64,000 nucleotides of DNA. Source: Eleusine coracana subsp. coracana. Lineage: Eukaryota > Streptophyta > Magnoliopsida > Poales > Poaceae. Position numbers and translations under genes: made by a program. A model generated the notes under the pieces. It did no database searches. It was not told where the DNA came from and worked only from the letters and a program-made list of their open reading frames with translations. Each line of letters begins with the position of its first letter. Position 1 is the stretch's first letter. The stretch is taken from positions 59,694,707 through 59,758,706 of the forward strand of contig CM064420.1 in assembly GCA_032690845.1 (NCBI GenBank), given 5' to 3'. This document shows, in pieces, positions 9,721-21,515 of the stretch.

Positions 9721-10770
9721 TGCAGGGATGTGATAAATTACCAAATGGAACAAGATACATGAAGCAAATGATCAAGACCTCAGCAAACATGAAGATCAGG
9801 GAAACGTCAGCATATGTGTGTTATACCAAGTATGATTTGTACCGAGTCTGATTCAGTAAACTGCACTACATTGTGGATGAAAATAATCTGTAACATTTGG
9901 ACATATATGTAGCAGACAGTTGGTCCACATTCTGTCACACATCTCTTGTGTTGAATTATATCAACATGACAGGCACTACATCACCCCATCTGAAGATACT
10001 GAACAATTAGATGTTTCACGGCATCTGAATATGCAAGAAAGAAACAAAACTATCTGTTTTCTACCGAACTACTCTGAGTCTCCGATCAGAATGTATATGC
10101 ACGACATCAATGAAGTTGATGTCAAATTGACAGACGAACACGATTTGGATCATATCCCCGCCAGTCCTTGACACCCCTTGCCGGTCTTCAGCTTGGATGA
10201 CACCGGCTTTGCTTAGCAGCTTAAGTTGATGAGTGCGAAAGCCCCTGAAGACGAGAACAAGATTTCAGTGAATTACATTAAAAAAAAAAGATTTCAGTGA
10301 ATTAATCAAATAAATCTTTGATACAAACTACAAAGAACTGCACGGAACGTTCACAATGCAAGATTTCATGCATCTTATATAGAATTGCCCTGCCGGGTCC
10401 TATACCGGCGCCTAGTGCGCAACGAGACGCCCAACGCGCGGCAACGACTGGAGCCCAAGATGCCATACAAGAGAATAGCGGCAAAAAGAACGCGACTCTG
10501 CCTCTCGCGTCGCCTACGGCCGCACGGCCGGTCGCCTCGCGCGTCGAGCTGCCAAGCTCCGGCCCGCAATCCTCCGCCAGCGTCGCGCAACGCGGAGCCG
10601 CGCCGTCGCTGCCGTGCGCGTGACGGCTTGTCGTTCCACCATGGCGCTGCATTGGCTCTTACGAACCCACAGGCCACAGCAACGAGAACTCTAGAACCTT
10701 CTACAAATCAGCGGCGGTGCGGCCACCGAACATTCCAAGGACGAGGACCGCGCTAACCAAAAAGGGAAGG
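9721..10770. other. Unassigned region, weak coding signal
   Basis: A short open frame at 9920-10171 (+) of normal composition gives no family I recognise. The GC-rich stretch 10380-10680 is open on both strands and may be the 3' part of the minus-strand gene starting at 11471. No firm call. Confidence 0.3.
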
Positions 10771-10771
10771 A

Positions 10772-10960
10772 GCAAGAATCCCAAGAACCTACACCGCCGC
10801 AAGAATCCCAAGAACCTGCACCGCCGCAAGAATCCCAAGAACTCGCACCTCCGCAAGAACCCAAGAATCCCCGCCGCAGGAATCCCAAGAACCCACACCG
10901 CTGCAGGAATCCCAAGTACCCACACCGCCGCAGGAATCCCAAGAACGCAAGATGACGCCG
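10772..10960. repeat. 27-base minisatellite, about seven units
   Basis: The plus strand reads gcaagaatcccaagaacc followed by tacaccgcc, repeated with small variation. Unit four is shortened and later units start gcaggaatccc. All three minus-strand frames are open across it because the unit length is a multiple of three, which explains long hydrophobic repeated frames such as LGIPAAVWV that are probably not real protein. Confidence 0.85.
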
Positions 10961-10995
10961 TAACTGAAACAGGGGACGAAGAAAGAGGAGCGTAC

Positions 10996-11471
10996 CTAGC
11001 ACCGCGCATATGAAGACGGCGAGGGGTGCGCCGTAGATGAGCGGTAAATCGTCGATGCTCCACGAGCGAGCACCCGCTCCGCCACTGGCGACGCCTGCCT
11101 CGGCGGCCGCTCTTGACTCGGGCCTCGGCCGCCCCGCCACCACCACACTTGGCGCCGCCCTTGGCCGCCTTGCGCCCTCCGCGCTTGACTCCCGCCGCCT
11201 TGGTCGCCGCGCGTCCATCACCACCAGGCACGCTGGCGCTTCGACGCCTGACGCCGGCCGCGGCCTCCTTAACGCCGGGCGCCTCCGCGAAGACCTCCGC
11301 CGGCTTCTCGTCATCATACTGGATCCTCGGGGAGTAGTTCTCCAATCCGTCGAAGGAGTTGTACGCGCCGGTCCGGGCCGGCCGCGCGTCGCCCAGGGTC
11401 ACCAACTTCCGCCCCTCGTAGCCGAATGCCGGGAGGACCCCCGCCGACGAGAAGACGAAGGTCTTCCCCAT
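10996..11471 (-). CDS. Probable gene of unknown function, first exon (possible frameshift)
   Basis: The ATG at 11471 opens a frame starting MGKTFVFSSAGVLPAFGYEG, followed by an acidic stretch (YSPRIQYDDEKPAEVF) and an Ala/Gly/Lys-rich basic region. Near 11100 protein-like sequence moves to the +1 frame: SIDDLPLIYG followed by APLAVFICAVLGTLLFL, a convincing membrane segment. A one-base insertion or a tiny unrecognised intron would join them. A strong splice donor (AG/GTACG) follows at 10996/10995, after AVL. A TATA box at 11624-11631 sits about 155 bases upstream of the ATG, and TGGGCC-type elements lie further up, as in housekeeping promoters. The family is not recognised and the 3' exons were not located; the minisatellite would be intronic. 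Confidence 0.42.
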
Positions 11472-11621
11472 GAGGAGGCGGGGGATTACCGGCGGACGGG
11501 CTCTCAGGAAGAGGAGGGCGACGCGGTGAATTGGTGAGGACGGGGACGAAGAGGAGGAAGACGTGCTCGCTGGTGAATTGGTTTTGCGGAGGAGGGAGGG
11601 AGGGAGACAGAGCCGTGGGGA

Positions 11622-11632
11622 AATTTATACTG
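11622..11632 (-). promoter_or_regulatory. TATA box for the minus-strand gene at 11471
   Basis: The reverse strand reads agtataaattt, a good plant TATA box. Upstream (about 11675-11690) is a palindromic GGCCCATGGGC block containing two TGGGCC (site II-like) motifs in opposite orientation. Confidence 0.5.
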
Positions 11633-11699
11633 GCACACATCGAGGCTCCCTGTATGCGCCATGCTTCGGCGTAGTGCGGCCCATGGGCTGCAAACAGGG

Positions 11700-12700
11700 A
11701 ATAAAATCAGCTCAAAAGCAGAAACGTGCGAAGAAGGCCCATATGTTCCCAGCACAGCACACCAGTAGGAGGCGCTTTTGCTTGTTTCTTTCTTGGAGAC
11801 AAAGCCCACTGCACGGTTGCCCAGCCCAGGAGGAGCATGGGCCGCGCGGCTGCAGGGAGGCGGCGCTCGTCATCGTCAAACTCTCAGACGGCAAAGGAGG
11901 GAACTCGTCCCTGTCGGCCGACCGAATGGAACACATCGTCCGCACCTCCCTCCCCTCTCCTTCTTCTTCTTCAACTCCGGCCACCGCCCCCGCCCCGGCG
12001 GGCTCCCGACCTTGTGGACTCCGACGCCGGGGCGCCGTCGCCGCCCGCCGCACTAGCCCCTCCCCCGCCCGCCACCACCACCAGCGGCCGGCGGCGCACC
12101 ACCTCCTCGCCGCGCCGCCCGTCACGCCGTCGTCATCGCCGCGCCGCCGCCAGCTAACTCGTCGGCGACGTGACGCCCCCACCGCCGACCCCGGCCCACC
12201 GCCCTCCTGCCACCCGCGGCTCCGGCGGTGCCGCCGTCGCCTCGCCGGGCCGCGGCCGCCGCCCCCGGCCGGCCGGCCCTCCTCCATGTCCGGGGAGCGC
12301 AGAGACCCCCCCCCCCCTCCCCCCCGGTAACCCGAACCCCCTAAAGGATCCTCCAGGCCGCCGGCGAGGAAGAAGTGGGAGGGGGAGGGGGGGGGGTGCG
12401 GCGCGAGGTTCGTGTCCGGGTAACCGGACCCGATGAATCCCGGGCAAAGGACGCCGCCATGTGCCCGACGGGGACCTGCTCGCGTTGCACGCGGTGGCCG
12501 CATAGCGATCGATGGCGTGACCCTGGAGGACGAGGTCGAACGGCGCGTACCTGTACTTTGACGGCTTGCCACCGAGTGTGGCCGAGGAGGAACCGTCGCA
12601 GTTGGTGGCATAGCGGCATGGCATGCTTGGACGGGAAGACGGCGCCTCTCTGATTCGGATCTCATCGCCGGGGAGCGGAAGCACCGCCGTAGCCTGTCAG
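11700..12700. other. Very GC-rich region without a supported gene
   Basis: CCG/CGG-rich DNA (11940-12480) with open frames in nearly all six readings and proline- or arginine-rich low-complexity products. A TGGGCC-containing segment at about 11815-11860 could be a plus-strand promoter, but no domain was recognised downstream. Confidence 0.3.
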
Positions 12701-12709
12701 TGCTCGGGC

Positions 12710-12950
12710 AGCAGCATCTGGAGAAGGAATGAGGAAGAGGTTGTGGGACAGTGGGCGTAGGTGTGCGCCCATGCGAGCGATGGCGTGGAAGAGATGAACC
12801 CGAAGGATTGACACAGAAGCAGATCGGGCAGGATAACTGGATGGCTTAGAGAAGAAGAAAGGTGATTGGAGACGGAGCAGAGCAGAGAAGAATTATGTCC
12901 GCTTCCTCTCAGCTCTCACCTGTTACGGAGGCCTTGGACCGATCCCAAAA
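12710..12950. repeat. Repeat paired with 19080-19289 plus 21516-21580 (MULE-free site)
   Basis: The stretch shares gaaggattgacacagaagca, the gcggag/gcagagcagag block, the cagctc block and a gaggcyttggrccga block with the sequences flanking the MULE at 19290-21515. Here the two halves are contiguous, so this is an unoccupied paralogous site. Confidence 0.55.
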
Positions 12951-12952
12951 AA

Positions 12953-13201
12953 GAACGTATTTTATGAGAATTAGTTTTGTATGAGAACTATGAGAATTTC
13001 AAACAAGATCACATGATTCTTATTCGATGGTCAGATTATTTTGCATTTAAATCCCTCACTTATCCTACCTAATTTCTTATTTTATAAATAACTTCCAACT
13101 AAAATAACACATCTTTGTCCTGACCATCAGATGAGTATCATGTGATCTTGATTGAAGTTTTTATAGTTCTTACATGAAGTCAGTTCTCATAAAATACGTT
13201 C
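12953..13201. mobile_element. MITE with inverted repeats of about 85 bases
   Basis: The left arm gaacgtattttatgagaa and the reverse of the right arm gaacgtattttatgagaact continue to match through agatcacatgat and gatggtcag, with small gaps. Interior about 80 bases, AT-rich, non-coding. Superfamily undetermined because the target duplication is not clear. Confidence 0.7.
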
Positions 13202-13408
13202 CCTATAAAAATACTACTGAACCCATATTACAGAGGCCTTTCACCAGGAGTTAGGCTCACGGTTCCTTCCGCCCAATTAATTTCCTCATCCATTGCGTAT
13301 CATGGTTTGCTCCGGCATAGAGAAAACGAAGTCGTCACGTAATGCAAACAATCGAACCAGATATACATCGTTAGTCCTTATCGTATCCATAAACAACCCG
13401 AAAGCCAG

Positions 13409-13997
13409 GAGTCGAAAGGGCACAAGATCATCCCGTATGCCGGCGGTCCAAAACGTCTCACGTTTCACATCCGAAAATTCCGCACCCACGGCAGCACGAG
13501 CCTGCTCATCACCAACCGCTTCGGCGTCTGGTCCGTCGTACGCCACCGGCACGTCAAAAAGACACGCTACTTGCGATTCCACAAGCTCAAGGACGCGGCT
13601 CGCTCGATAGAGAAACGGTACGTCTCGCTGCGCAAGCTCGGCCTGAACGACGAGCAGCTCGTGTTCTGGAGGCGCAGGCTGGCCGACGTATACTGGAACG
13701 CCTTGCCGGAGGGACACAGGGCCCACGCCATAGACTATTTCCGCGTGGTGAAATGGAACAAGCGGCTCTTGCACTTCGTCTTCCGCCCTCTCATTGCCGC
13801 CGTGCTCGCCGCGGTAGCCATTTTTCAAGCAAGGATCTTGATGTCCGGTAGATTCCTAGTGGGTTTCTGCCTTGTGCTCTTTAATTTCCGTCCTTCTACT
13901 CTACAAGGTTGGAGCTATTATGTGTCGTACCGTGTCCGATTATACCGATAATATAGTTGTTCGGTTGTTGGATCAGCTGGCATGTAAGTGTGACTAA
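13409..13997 (+). pseudogene. Unknown-family membrane protein, copy 3 (start lost, frameshifted)
   Basis: From 13409 the frame reads ESKGHKIIPYAGGPKRLTF, matching copies 1 and 2, and continues through GSTSLLITNRFGVWS, VKKTRYLRF, KRYVSLRKLGLNDEQ and RRRLADVYW. At the expected ATG the sequence is gccaggag instead of gccatggag, consistent with loss of one T, and no in-frame ATG lies between there and at least 13289. Near 13880, after GFCLVLF, the frame changes: the family-like tail DNIVVRLLDQLACKCD is in the +1 frame and ends at 13997, while the original frame stops at 13951. Translation could begin only at an internal Met (13571). The duplicated promoter of copies 1 and 2 is not seen upstream. 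The copy is most likely dead, although the central frame is well preserved, so inactivation is recent. Confidence 0.72.
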
Positions 13998-14264
13998 GAT
14001 TAGTGTTACACATAATTTAGGCATGAGTAATACGAGACAAGTATTCGAGGCACATTATTAGCACTGTATTCAGAGTGGAAATAATTCGATTAATTAAAAC
14101 TCGAGTGCCCCGTTCATTCCATTTTCTTCGTACATAAATTATCCTTCTTACCGAGTCCATTTTGCTTTGTCTTGTCATCTGGTTTGATCTCACGTCTCGG
14201 TGATTCCATCATCAAAGGACAAGAAACGGACGTGGCACACGTGTTTACCGTACGTAGCAGATCG

Positions 14265-14300
14265 CTAGCAAAGTGTTCGTGCGTTGCTACGGACTTAAAA
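14265..14300 (-). mobile_element. Helitron-like 3' terminus, minus orientation
   Basis: Read on the minus strand, a short CGTAGC/GCACG hairpin is followed by AACACTTTGCTAG, ending at 14265. Hairpin plus CTAG end is the Helitron 3' signature. The base after the end is C rather than the usual T, and the 5' end is not certain; it may abut the element starting at 14965. Confidence 0.45.
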
Positions 14301-14964
14301 AATAAAATACTCTTTATAACTTAAATATAAATTATTTACATAATATAATTATTAGATATATACAATATTATTGATATTTTTATATGAAAGATCATATTTA
14401 TATTATTATTAGTGCTTCTTAGTATACTATTTTATATATTAAAAGTAACAATTTTTCAATATTTTTTACCATATTATAAAAGTTTTATCCGAAAGAAAAA
14501 ATCAATTTATACAGTCTATAAAATAGCACTGCATTGCAACACGATTTTGAACTTGGAAACTTGCTTCAATGGAAAAAGTTAAAACACAAAAATTATAGAT
14601 CTCGTCGAGATCTTTTCGAAACATATGTGGATCATATTATTTGGACTTCGGATCTAGAAGATATGAATCCCGCATAGAGACCTGCGTAGAGAAGTCCGAA
14701 TCAGAACAAATATTTTTGCATTGCATGTTTGGAAAATAAAACGGCGGGATCTGTACTTCTATTGAATACCAAAGTTGTAGAACTTTTTGAGAGCTACGAT
14801 ATAGAGTCCGAGTTTGCTTAATTTAAGCTCCGGGCGAGGGAGTTATGATTTTTGAAGTTTGGTACTTGATATGAAAGGTACGAAACCGATTTGGTTTCAA
14901 TCTCTAACTTTGTGGACACGAAGTGGACGACCGCATCTCAATTAATAGATTATAGAGATATATA

Positions 14965-15333
14965 TCTATACATACATCTTATTAAGAGAGACAGTCGTTT
15001 AGCAGGGGATTTCATGTCTAGAGAAGCTCTACACATCGCTTCAAGTCTTGGTTATCGTTTGGAACTCGGTTTTTAGGTTTCCAATGTAACTGACACTGAA
15101 TCAAACCAATTAAGCTCACACCAAACCGATTCTTCTCTACATGTCATCTCCTAGTGCTTAAATAATAATGTTCTGAGTTACCAGAGCCTATCTTGAGCTG
15201 CTAAACATCGTCTATACGAAAGAAATCGAGTTTCAGCTCAGATCGGGTGTCGTTCTAGCAGCAGTCAGTTCTGCCTTCCATTGACGACTATAACACCCTA
15301 GGTGAGCTTGTCATCCTTCAATCTCCATCCCAG

Positions 15334-15374
<41 letters not shown>

Positions 15375-16165
15375 GAGTTTGAACTGCCATATCACCATAA
15401 ACACAGCTCCGGCAAGCTCCTTCAATGGTGCCATCGTCTTCCTCAATTCAGGCTGTTGTGTGCCTTCCTGAAGCCACCCTGGCCGCACATCTTGCAATCA
15501 ATGCTCAGGATAAAAACCAGCATACCGCTTCGTTATTTTAAATCTTAGTCATACATCTTGCGATCAACGCTCACGATTAAAATGAATGTACCCCTTCGTT
15601 GTTTCAAATTTCAACCATTCGTTTCAGATCTAGCGGCTCATATCACATACCCCTTCAGCTTAAGTGATTGGTCTGGCCTATGGACCCAGAGTATTGATAC
15701 TTTGTAGATAGGTCCCTGTTTTTAACACTATTATTGTATTTTTGTTAGCAAAATGGTTTTATTCTGCTACTATTTTTTGAAAAGGCCCTGATACTTCAAT
15801 ATAATTCTGTCATAAAATGTTTTATTTTGATGATAATTTATAGAAAAGTTTGTATAGTTAATTATAATTACATGAAATCCATACTATTATGTATTGTAAT
15901 TTCAAATAAATTTTTTTCTTTACAATTTTTTGTGTCCTTTCTACTTATGTTGCAGGTTGGACTTAGGTTGGATATATTTATGGGTGGTGAGACAAATACA
16001 AATATGTGCTCTGACATCTCACAAATGTTAAATATTTAATATTAAACAAATAAAAACATATCATATATAAGATATAATAATTTAAATTTTAAATATTATT
16101 AACCATGTCTATTAATTCGTTTTTGAACTTTTAAAACCCGTGACAACGCACGAGCACATTGCTAA
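14965..16165 (+). mobile_element. Helitron-like element A
   Basis: The 5' end is TCTATACATACATCTTATTAA preceded by A. The 3' end has a CGTG/CACG hairpin (about 16139-16152) followed by agcacattgctaa, ending CTAA before T. The same end pair occurs in element B at 21982-23759. About 1.2 kb, no helicase coding, contains a CT microsatellite at 15335-15371. Helitrons insert between A and T and end CTRR, as seen here. Confidence 0.55.
15335..15371 (+). repeat. (CT)n microsatellite
   Basis: About 18 uninterrupted CT units inside Helitron-like element A. Confidence 0.9.
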
Positions 16166-18206
16166 TAGCTATATATATGCAATTCAAAAAATCTATAAGA
16201 AAATATGTACTTTTCTGAGACTAATCAAATATGATATTATTATATTTTCTGTGTGAGTGATCAGCTTTAGTATAATACCGCTGCGCGATCGATCCATCCG
16301 AGGTCCAGCAATTTTACTATTTACGGTCAACCAAACACAACAGTCATCCTTTTTTGGTTGGTTTTCTTTTCTTTTCAGAAATTTCCAATTCTAATTTCAG
16401 TAAACCAGCATATTATTATTTTTTAAAAGAAACAGCATATTATTTAGTTGATTAAATGTATCAATTAGTGACTCAACACATTATATGTTGTTAACCCAAC
16501 ATTTCACTTTAGTTTCGCGATTCATTACGTTGCAGATATATTTACCAAGGCTTTACCTCAACGAATCCATGAAAGATTATGCTACAATAATCTCAACCTA
16601 CATAATGGCTGAGATTGAGGGGGAGTGTTAACCAGATGACTTTGTTCAGGTGTCATTATCCTTAACTCTGCAATCCAAACTGCCTGACTGTCGGAAACTG
16701 AAGATAATCTAGCAACAGCTAGATACGTTAGTTCATGTAAATTTAAGATATAGTTCGCTGTAACAAACTCATGTATATCTCTTTTTAACCCGTGACAATA
16801 AATAGAGAGAAGTCCAGAGAGGCAGATTATCTCCGCCAAATACTTTTCCAGTATGCAGTCTACACAAAACCTGCAAGTAATACAAAGAACTGAAGGTGAA
16901 GCGTGAACTTGAGAAACATCTCAGGGAAAACTCATTTGAGTAGTTTAATTTTTTGAAGAGGCTAAAAGTACAGTCGTTGAAATGGAAGATAAAATGTTTT
17001 ATTCTCCAATCCAACGGGTTCTGTCTCTCCACACAATTTTCGCACTCAACAATTCCAGACAACCATTCGAGCCGAACCTTGGAAATGTAAAGAAACCAAA
17101 AGAGCAAAGTGCAAAAATATTACGTAGCAGTCTAACATTTGTCCAGTAGCACACGGCAAGTTCAATTTCAGGTGAAGCTATAGTGGATCAATGGACAAAC
17201 CAGTACTGAGGTAAAGAGGGAAGTATTAAGAGTACAGCTTGAAGTGAGATCAAACACTACACAGAGTAGCAAAGGCGAAGCTGTTCAAAAACGTTCCTCA
17301 AGCTGAAAACTAAATGGGGCTGTACTATTGCTGACTGATTTGCAATCCAAGAATGCATCACAAACAATCTTCCGACAGAATGACAAGGGGAAAATTGCCT
17401 TCTTGGAGTGGTAATCACCAGCCCGAATCACAAGGAAACTTTTGCCTTCTTGGAGTGCTCATCACCAACCAGAATGACTTGTGAAAATTTGGATGAGCAC
17501 AAGTTCCACCCATATAAACACACATAGGCTTTATTGGCAACGAAGAAGAAAAAATTTGTAAATTTAGCTAATAATATATATAGTCTCTTGGAGATGCTCT
17601 AACAGCCTTTCAACCCGGAAGTCTTGCTCGCCAACGCCCGGCCGCACGCCTAAATCGCGCCCTCCCGTGCCTGGCTTCCTGTACCATTCCATTGGAGGAG
17701 CTACCCCAGACTCGCACATGACGAGCAGTGCGGGTAGCAACAGTGGCGTGCGACAGCGTCCAGCAGCTATATGGCACGATGACTTGCATTGGAAAGTGGC
17801 GATGCAGCTACGCAGCGCTGTGGTTGCTGAGGATGACGTCGACGAGCAAGGCCGCAGCTCCAGCTCCATCTAGTACTACTTTCAAAATTCCACTTAATAC
17901 ACAAATGACTTTATCTTTGTTAGATTATTACGTAAATTAGTGTAAGAGGATCTTTAAGCATTTCATATTCCATTTATATTTTATGTTCTTGGTATTCATA
18001 CATTGCACCGAATACTTTTTGCTTTTCCAGTCAGCGGTAGCAGATAAAAAGGGCGCCCAAATAATGATCAGCAGTTTTAAATATGAAGATTGAAAGTTTT
18101 TTTTAGAGAGGCAGTTGGATTACTCCAGTTTTTTAGAGGTCATTTTATTTTAGAGAACAGCTAAAATCTGAAAAAATGGAAAGTGATTTAGCTATACTCT
18201 TGGAGT
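16166..18206. other. Intergenic DNA, no supported gene
   Basis: Mostly AT-rich. A GC-rich patch (17590-17875) has overlapping open frames on both strands. It lies between two ttggagatgctct-like words (17590 and 18200) that recall the Harbinger-like termini elsewhere, but both are in the same orientation, so no element can be closed. Confidence 0.35.
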
Positions 18207-18945
18207 TGTTCTAATGGGACTATTATTTCTTTGTAAAATTAATTCCAATAAAGATTCACCTTCACAATAGTAGTGGACAACTTTACTCAATAGTAGTGCT
18301 CTAATAGGACTATTATTTCTTTATAAATACCTTGGGGTTGATTTTTATTACAAAATGTCAATGGTGGTTATCTACAAACAAAAAGCATGCAGCATGTCTC
18401 ACAAGGGTGAATATTAGCGTAAAGTTCTTTTAGGGCAATATTAGTTCACATAAGATATTATTGTATCAAAATATCATATCCTTTTGCCTCGTAGAACTAG
18501 TATACGAAGTCACCAAATGGGCTACAAAAGTGGGCGTCTGTTTTTTTATCATTCAAAAAGTGAAGTTACGAGAAGAAAATTTAATAAGCTTTGGGGGAAT
18601 CAAAATATTGAAGTAAGGATAAGCTTATTATATTTTGTACATAGGTCTATACACAATTTCTATGAAGATAGCAAAGTTAATTTGTATGTACTTGATAGTG
18701 GAATCAATTTCTACAGTTTGGCTGATGACAAAGGAGTTTAAATAATTCCCTAGTAGAGTGTTCAGCTAGGCTCCAAACTTTAATCCATAGGTGGAGACAC
18801 AATATATAATTAACAACGGGCAAGATTTAGTAGAATAATAGTGTAAATGGTGTATGTTGTTCGTAGTTAAGCCAAAATCCAGCAGCAAAAAATGAAAAAA
18901 AAAAGAACATCACCCAACAAATAAAAAATCTAGCATCCAATCACA
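18207..18945. repeat. Dispersed long repeat, member B (pairs with 2847-3560)
   Basis: It aligns along its length with 2847-3560 in the same orientation. This member has an internal partial duplication near its start (two gggactattatttcttt-like blocks about 90 bases apart) that the other lacks. Confidence 0.7.
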
Positions 18946-18959
18946 CAACACCTCTCTGA

Positions 18960-19289
18960 TTAGGATCCCATCCACCACGCTTAAGCTCTTGGAAAGGTCC
19001 TCCCGGCCGGCGTCGGTGCTTCCGTTGCCCTTGACTCAGAGGACGTTGAAGTTGAACTGCATCGTCGTGTGACGGAAGCAGCCGGAGGAGGAGGAAGAGC
19101 CTGCGGGAGTACATGTGCGCTGACGCAAGTTACTGATTGTTGGACCTGAAGGATTGACACAGAAGCAAATCAGAGGATTGGTGGTCTTGCCTTTTGGCTT
19201 GGGGAGGAAGAAAGAAGGACACAGATCGAAGCGGAGTAGAGTGAAGAGAGGAATTTATTATCCTTGTTCATCCCATTTCAGCTCCCATG
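18960..19289. repeat. Left half of a repeat split by the MULE
   Basis: The part from about 19080 resembles 12710-12905; the matching right half continues at 21516 after the MULE. No coding region supported. Confidence 0.5.
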
Positions 19290-21515
19290 GAATTTTTAAT
19301 ATAAAATAATCTTTTTTAATGTAAATTTATATTAAAAAACTAGTCAAAATTAAATTTGTAAATCTAGACATTTTTAACATGCTATATCAGATGACGTTGT
19401 GAAAAGCCAAACATGTCATAGCCTTTGGCATGTCTTAGTGCCACATCAGGATGGGGTGATGCAGTGAATCCGAGCTAGAGGTGACGTGGAGCTGTGTTGG
19501 ACCCGTTGACTCAAGACATGCCATAGCCATTGGCGTGTTTGATCGAAGAAGACATGCCATAGCCTTTAGCATGTCTTGTGAGACCACACACGCCCATCTG
19601 TTTGACGTGCCTGGCCTATATACCCAGACACGTGTCTCTCCTCTTTCTTCCTCCTATTCTCATTTGTTTTTTTCCCAACCCGAGCCCGACGCCGCCGTCG
19701 ATTGCCGACTGCCCCTTGTACTCGCCACTCCACCGGTCATTTGAAGCGGGATCATGGGGGAATCCCCTAGGAAGGTAAGAGATCAATTCCATCTGAGTAG
19801 ATTCTAAAGTTATTGTAGTTCTAGTAGGTTTATTTGTAGTTAGGGTTTGAGAGTAGTAGTTGTAGAGTGTTATTGATTTTGAATGAATGAAGATGGATCG
19901 GATTCAGAATCGCTAGATGTATAGGTTCACCTGTTTTTTTAACGTGTAGATTGGTGTGCATGATTCTATCAATTAGTTTATTGGGTTACACATATTGATC
20001 TGTTAGGTAGTGTGGATAGTATTGGGTTTATGAGACATGTTGGTAGACATGTGATTGGAACTGGGAGGCAGATATACATCATCTTTGATCGTCATCAGGG
20101 TCTTATAAATGTTACTAGAAAGAACTTAGATGGCTATCCTCCACTCGTACATAGGTGGTGCATGCGCTATTTTGCTGCAAACATATGAAGGAAACAGAAA
20201 AGCAAAGAGGTTATAAATGGTCTTAAACTTGAGTGCAAAGCTATGAAGGAGAAAAAAATTAATAAAAGGGTTGAGGAATTAAAGAAAATTATGAACGAGA
20301 GAGCAAAGGAGTGGTTAGAAGAACACATGTTTGATAAGAGTAAGTGGGCACTAGCATCCGATAAGGGAGGATTCAGATTTGGTACAATAACCACAAATAT
20401 TTATATAATTCAGTTCATGTTTCATAAGTGCAATTACTATTTTGTCAATAGGTGATCGAAGGCAAAAAAATGTGTGGACAAGGGAGAGCAGCTGCGACGA
20501 AGCATTTACGTGATCACAAAAATATTTCAAAGAATCAAGATGCACATCTTTTCAACCCACGTGAGTTGGTGCATGATGTGAGATCAGTGAGTTATATTGG
20601 CATAGGAGGTGAGAGGTCTGTGCATAGGAGGTGAGAGGTCCAGTAGGAGGGAGTATAGGGTTGAGATAGAAAACAATATCACATGTACATGCATGACTCC
20701 TGAACTTTTTCATGTTTTATGCTCCCATGTAACAGCATGTTGTGTTCACCGTTTGAGTTATGAGTCTCCAAGTTATTTTAGCCTTTCTACTAAAAAATAT
20801 CCACTATGAGGTGTTGGAAGGCAACATTCGAACCATGTTTGGATTGAACACAATAACCTAATTATAACAGTGAAGATTACATCCCAAATATCGGGCTTTT
20901 GAAGGATAAACCCAATAGAAGAAAGACAAAATGGTTGAAAAATGAGATTGATGACATGAGTAAGGGCTATGGGAGCGACATGTATGGAAACAGTGACTTC
21001 AATGAGGACCCAAATAAACATCATTGTTCCATATGCAACATAGAAGGACAACGAATGGAATAACACAAGTTGGATCCGAAGAACAAGCCAAAACGCAGGG
21101 CTAGACATGGGCAGTGTGCAGGAGAAAATAGGTTACCAGTAGTAGGCATTAGTAATTGTCAAGTACTTACGTCTTTATTTGCATTTTTTTGTTACGGGTG
21201 CAGGGGAAAAAGGAAGAAGAAGCCGCGGGTTTTTAAGTCCAAGTGAGACACGTCAATCTATTTAACATGTCTGACAGCAGTAACACGCCAAAAGGCATGA
21301 CGTGTCTGATGCCATACTGGACTCTGCGCGGGTCATCCAGCCTTACGTAGAGTTGACGTGTCATTGTAACATGCCATGGGATATGGCGCGTTTCCCTTTC
21401 TAAACACATGCCATTTGATTTGACGTGTTAAAAAACGTCTATGTGCTACAAATTTAGTTAACTATAATTTATTTTTAAAATTTTAGATAAAAAATAATTA
21501 TTAAAAAAAAAGACA
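19290..21515 (+). mobile_element. Mutator-like element (MULE) with decayed transposase
   Basis: Long imperfect inverted repeats of about 150-200 bases form the ends: left around 19290-19450, right around 21350-21515, sharing taaatttgta, a tagacrttttttaaca block and catgycat-like words. The element is flanked by cagctcccatg (19279-19289) and cagctcacatg (21516-21526), an imperfect 9-11-base target duplication as expected for MULEs. The interior encodes a degenerate MuDR-type transposase on the plus strand. The flanks joined together resemble the unoccupied site at 12710-12950. Confidence 0.75.
20030..20810 (+). pseudogene. MuDR-type transposase remnant with SWIM zinc finger
   Basis: Fragments in order: IYIIFDRHQGLINVTRKN, then VHRWCMRYFAANI (about 20080-20190), both typical of the core of Mutator transposases. 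Next are a lysine-rich helical segment with WLEEHMFDKSKWA (20250-20350) and finally YRVEIENNITCTCMTPEL plus VLCSHVTACCV (20655-20745), a SWIM zinc finger with the CxC and CxH pairs. Stops and frame changes between the fragments, and a short local repeat (gcataggaggtgagaggtc, twice near 20600-20640), show that it is non-functional. Confidence 0.7.

Noticed and set aside
10701..11471. Full 256-codon reading through the minisatellite as one protein
   Set aside because: The second half is the translated 27-base repeat, and the membrane segment and acidic motif lie in another frame with a strong donor between.
11712..12665. 317-codon minus-strand frame and several overlapping plus-strand frames
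   Set aside because: Extremely GC-rich DNA open in nearly all frames. No domain, codon-level signal or splice structure.
17587..18216. Possible Harbinger-like element
   Set aside because: The two terminal words are in the same orientation, so they cannot be the two ends of one element.
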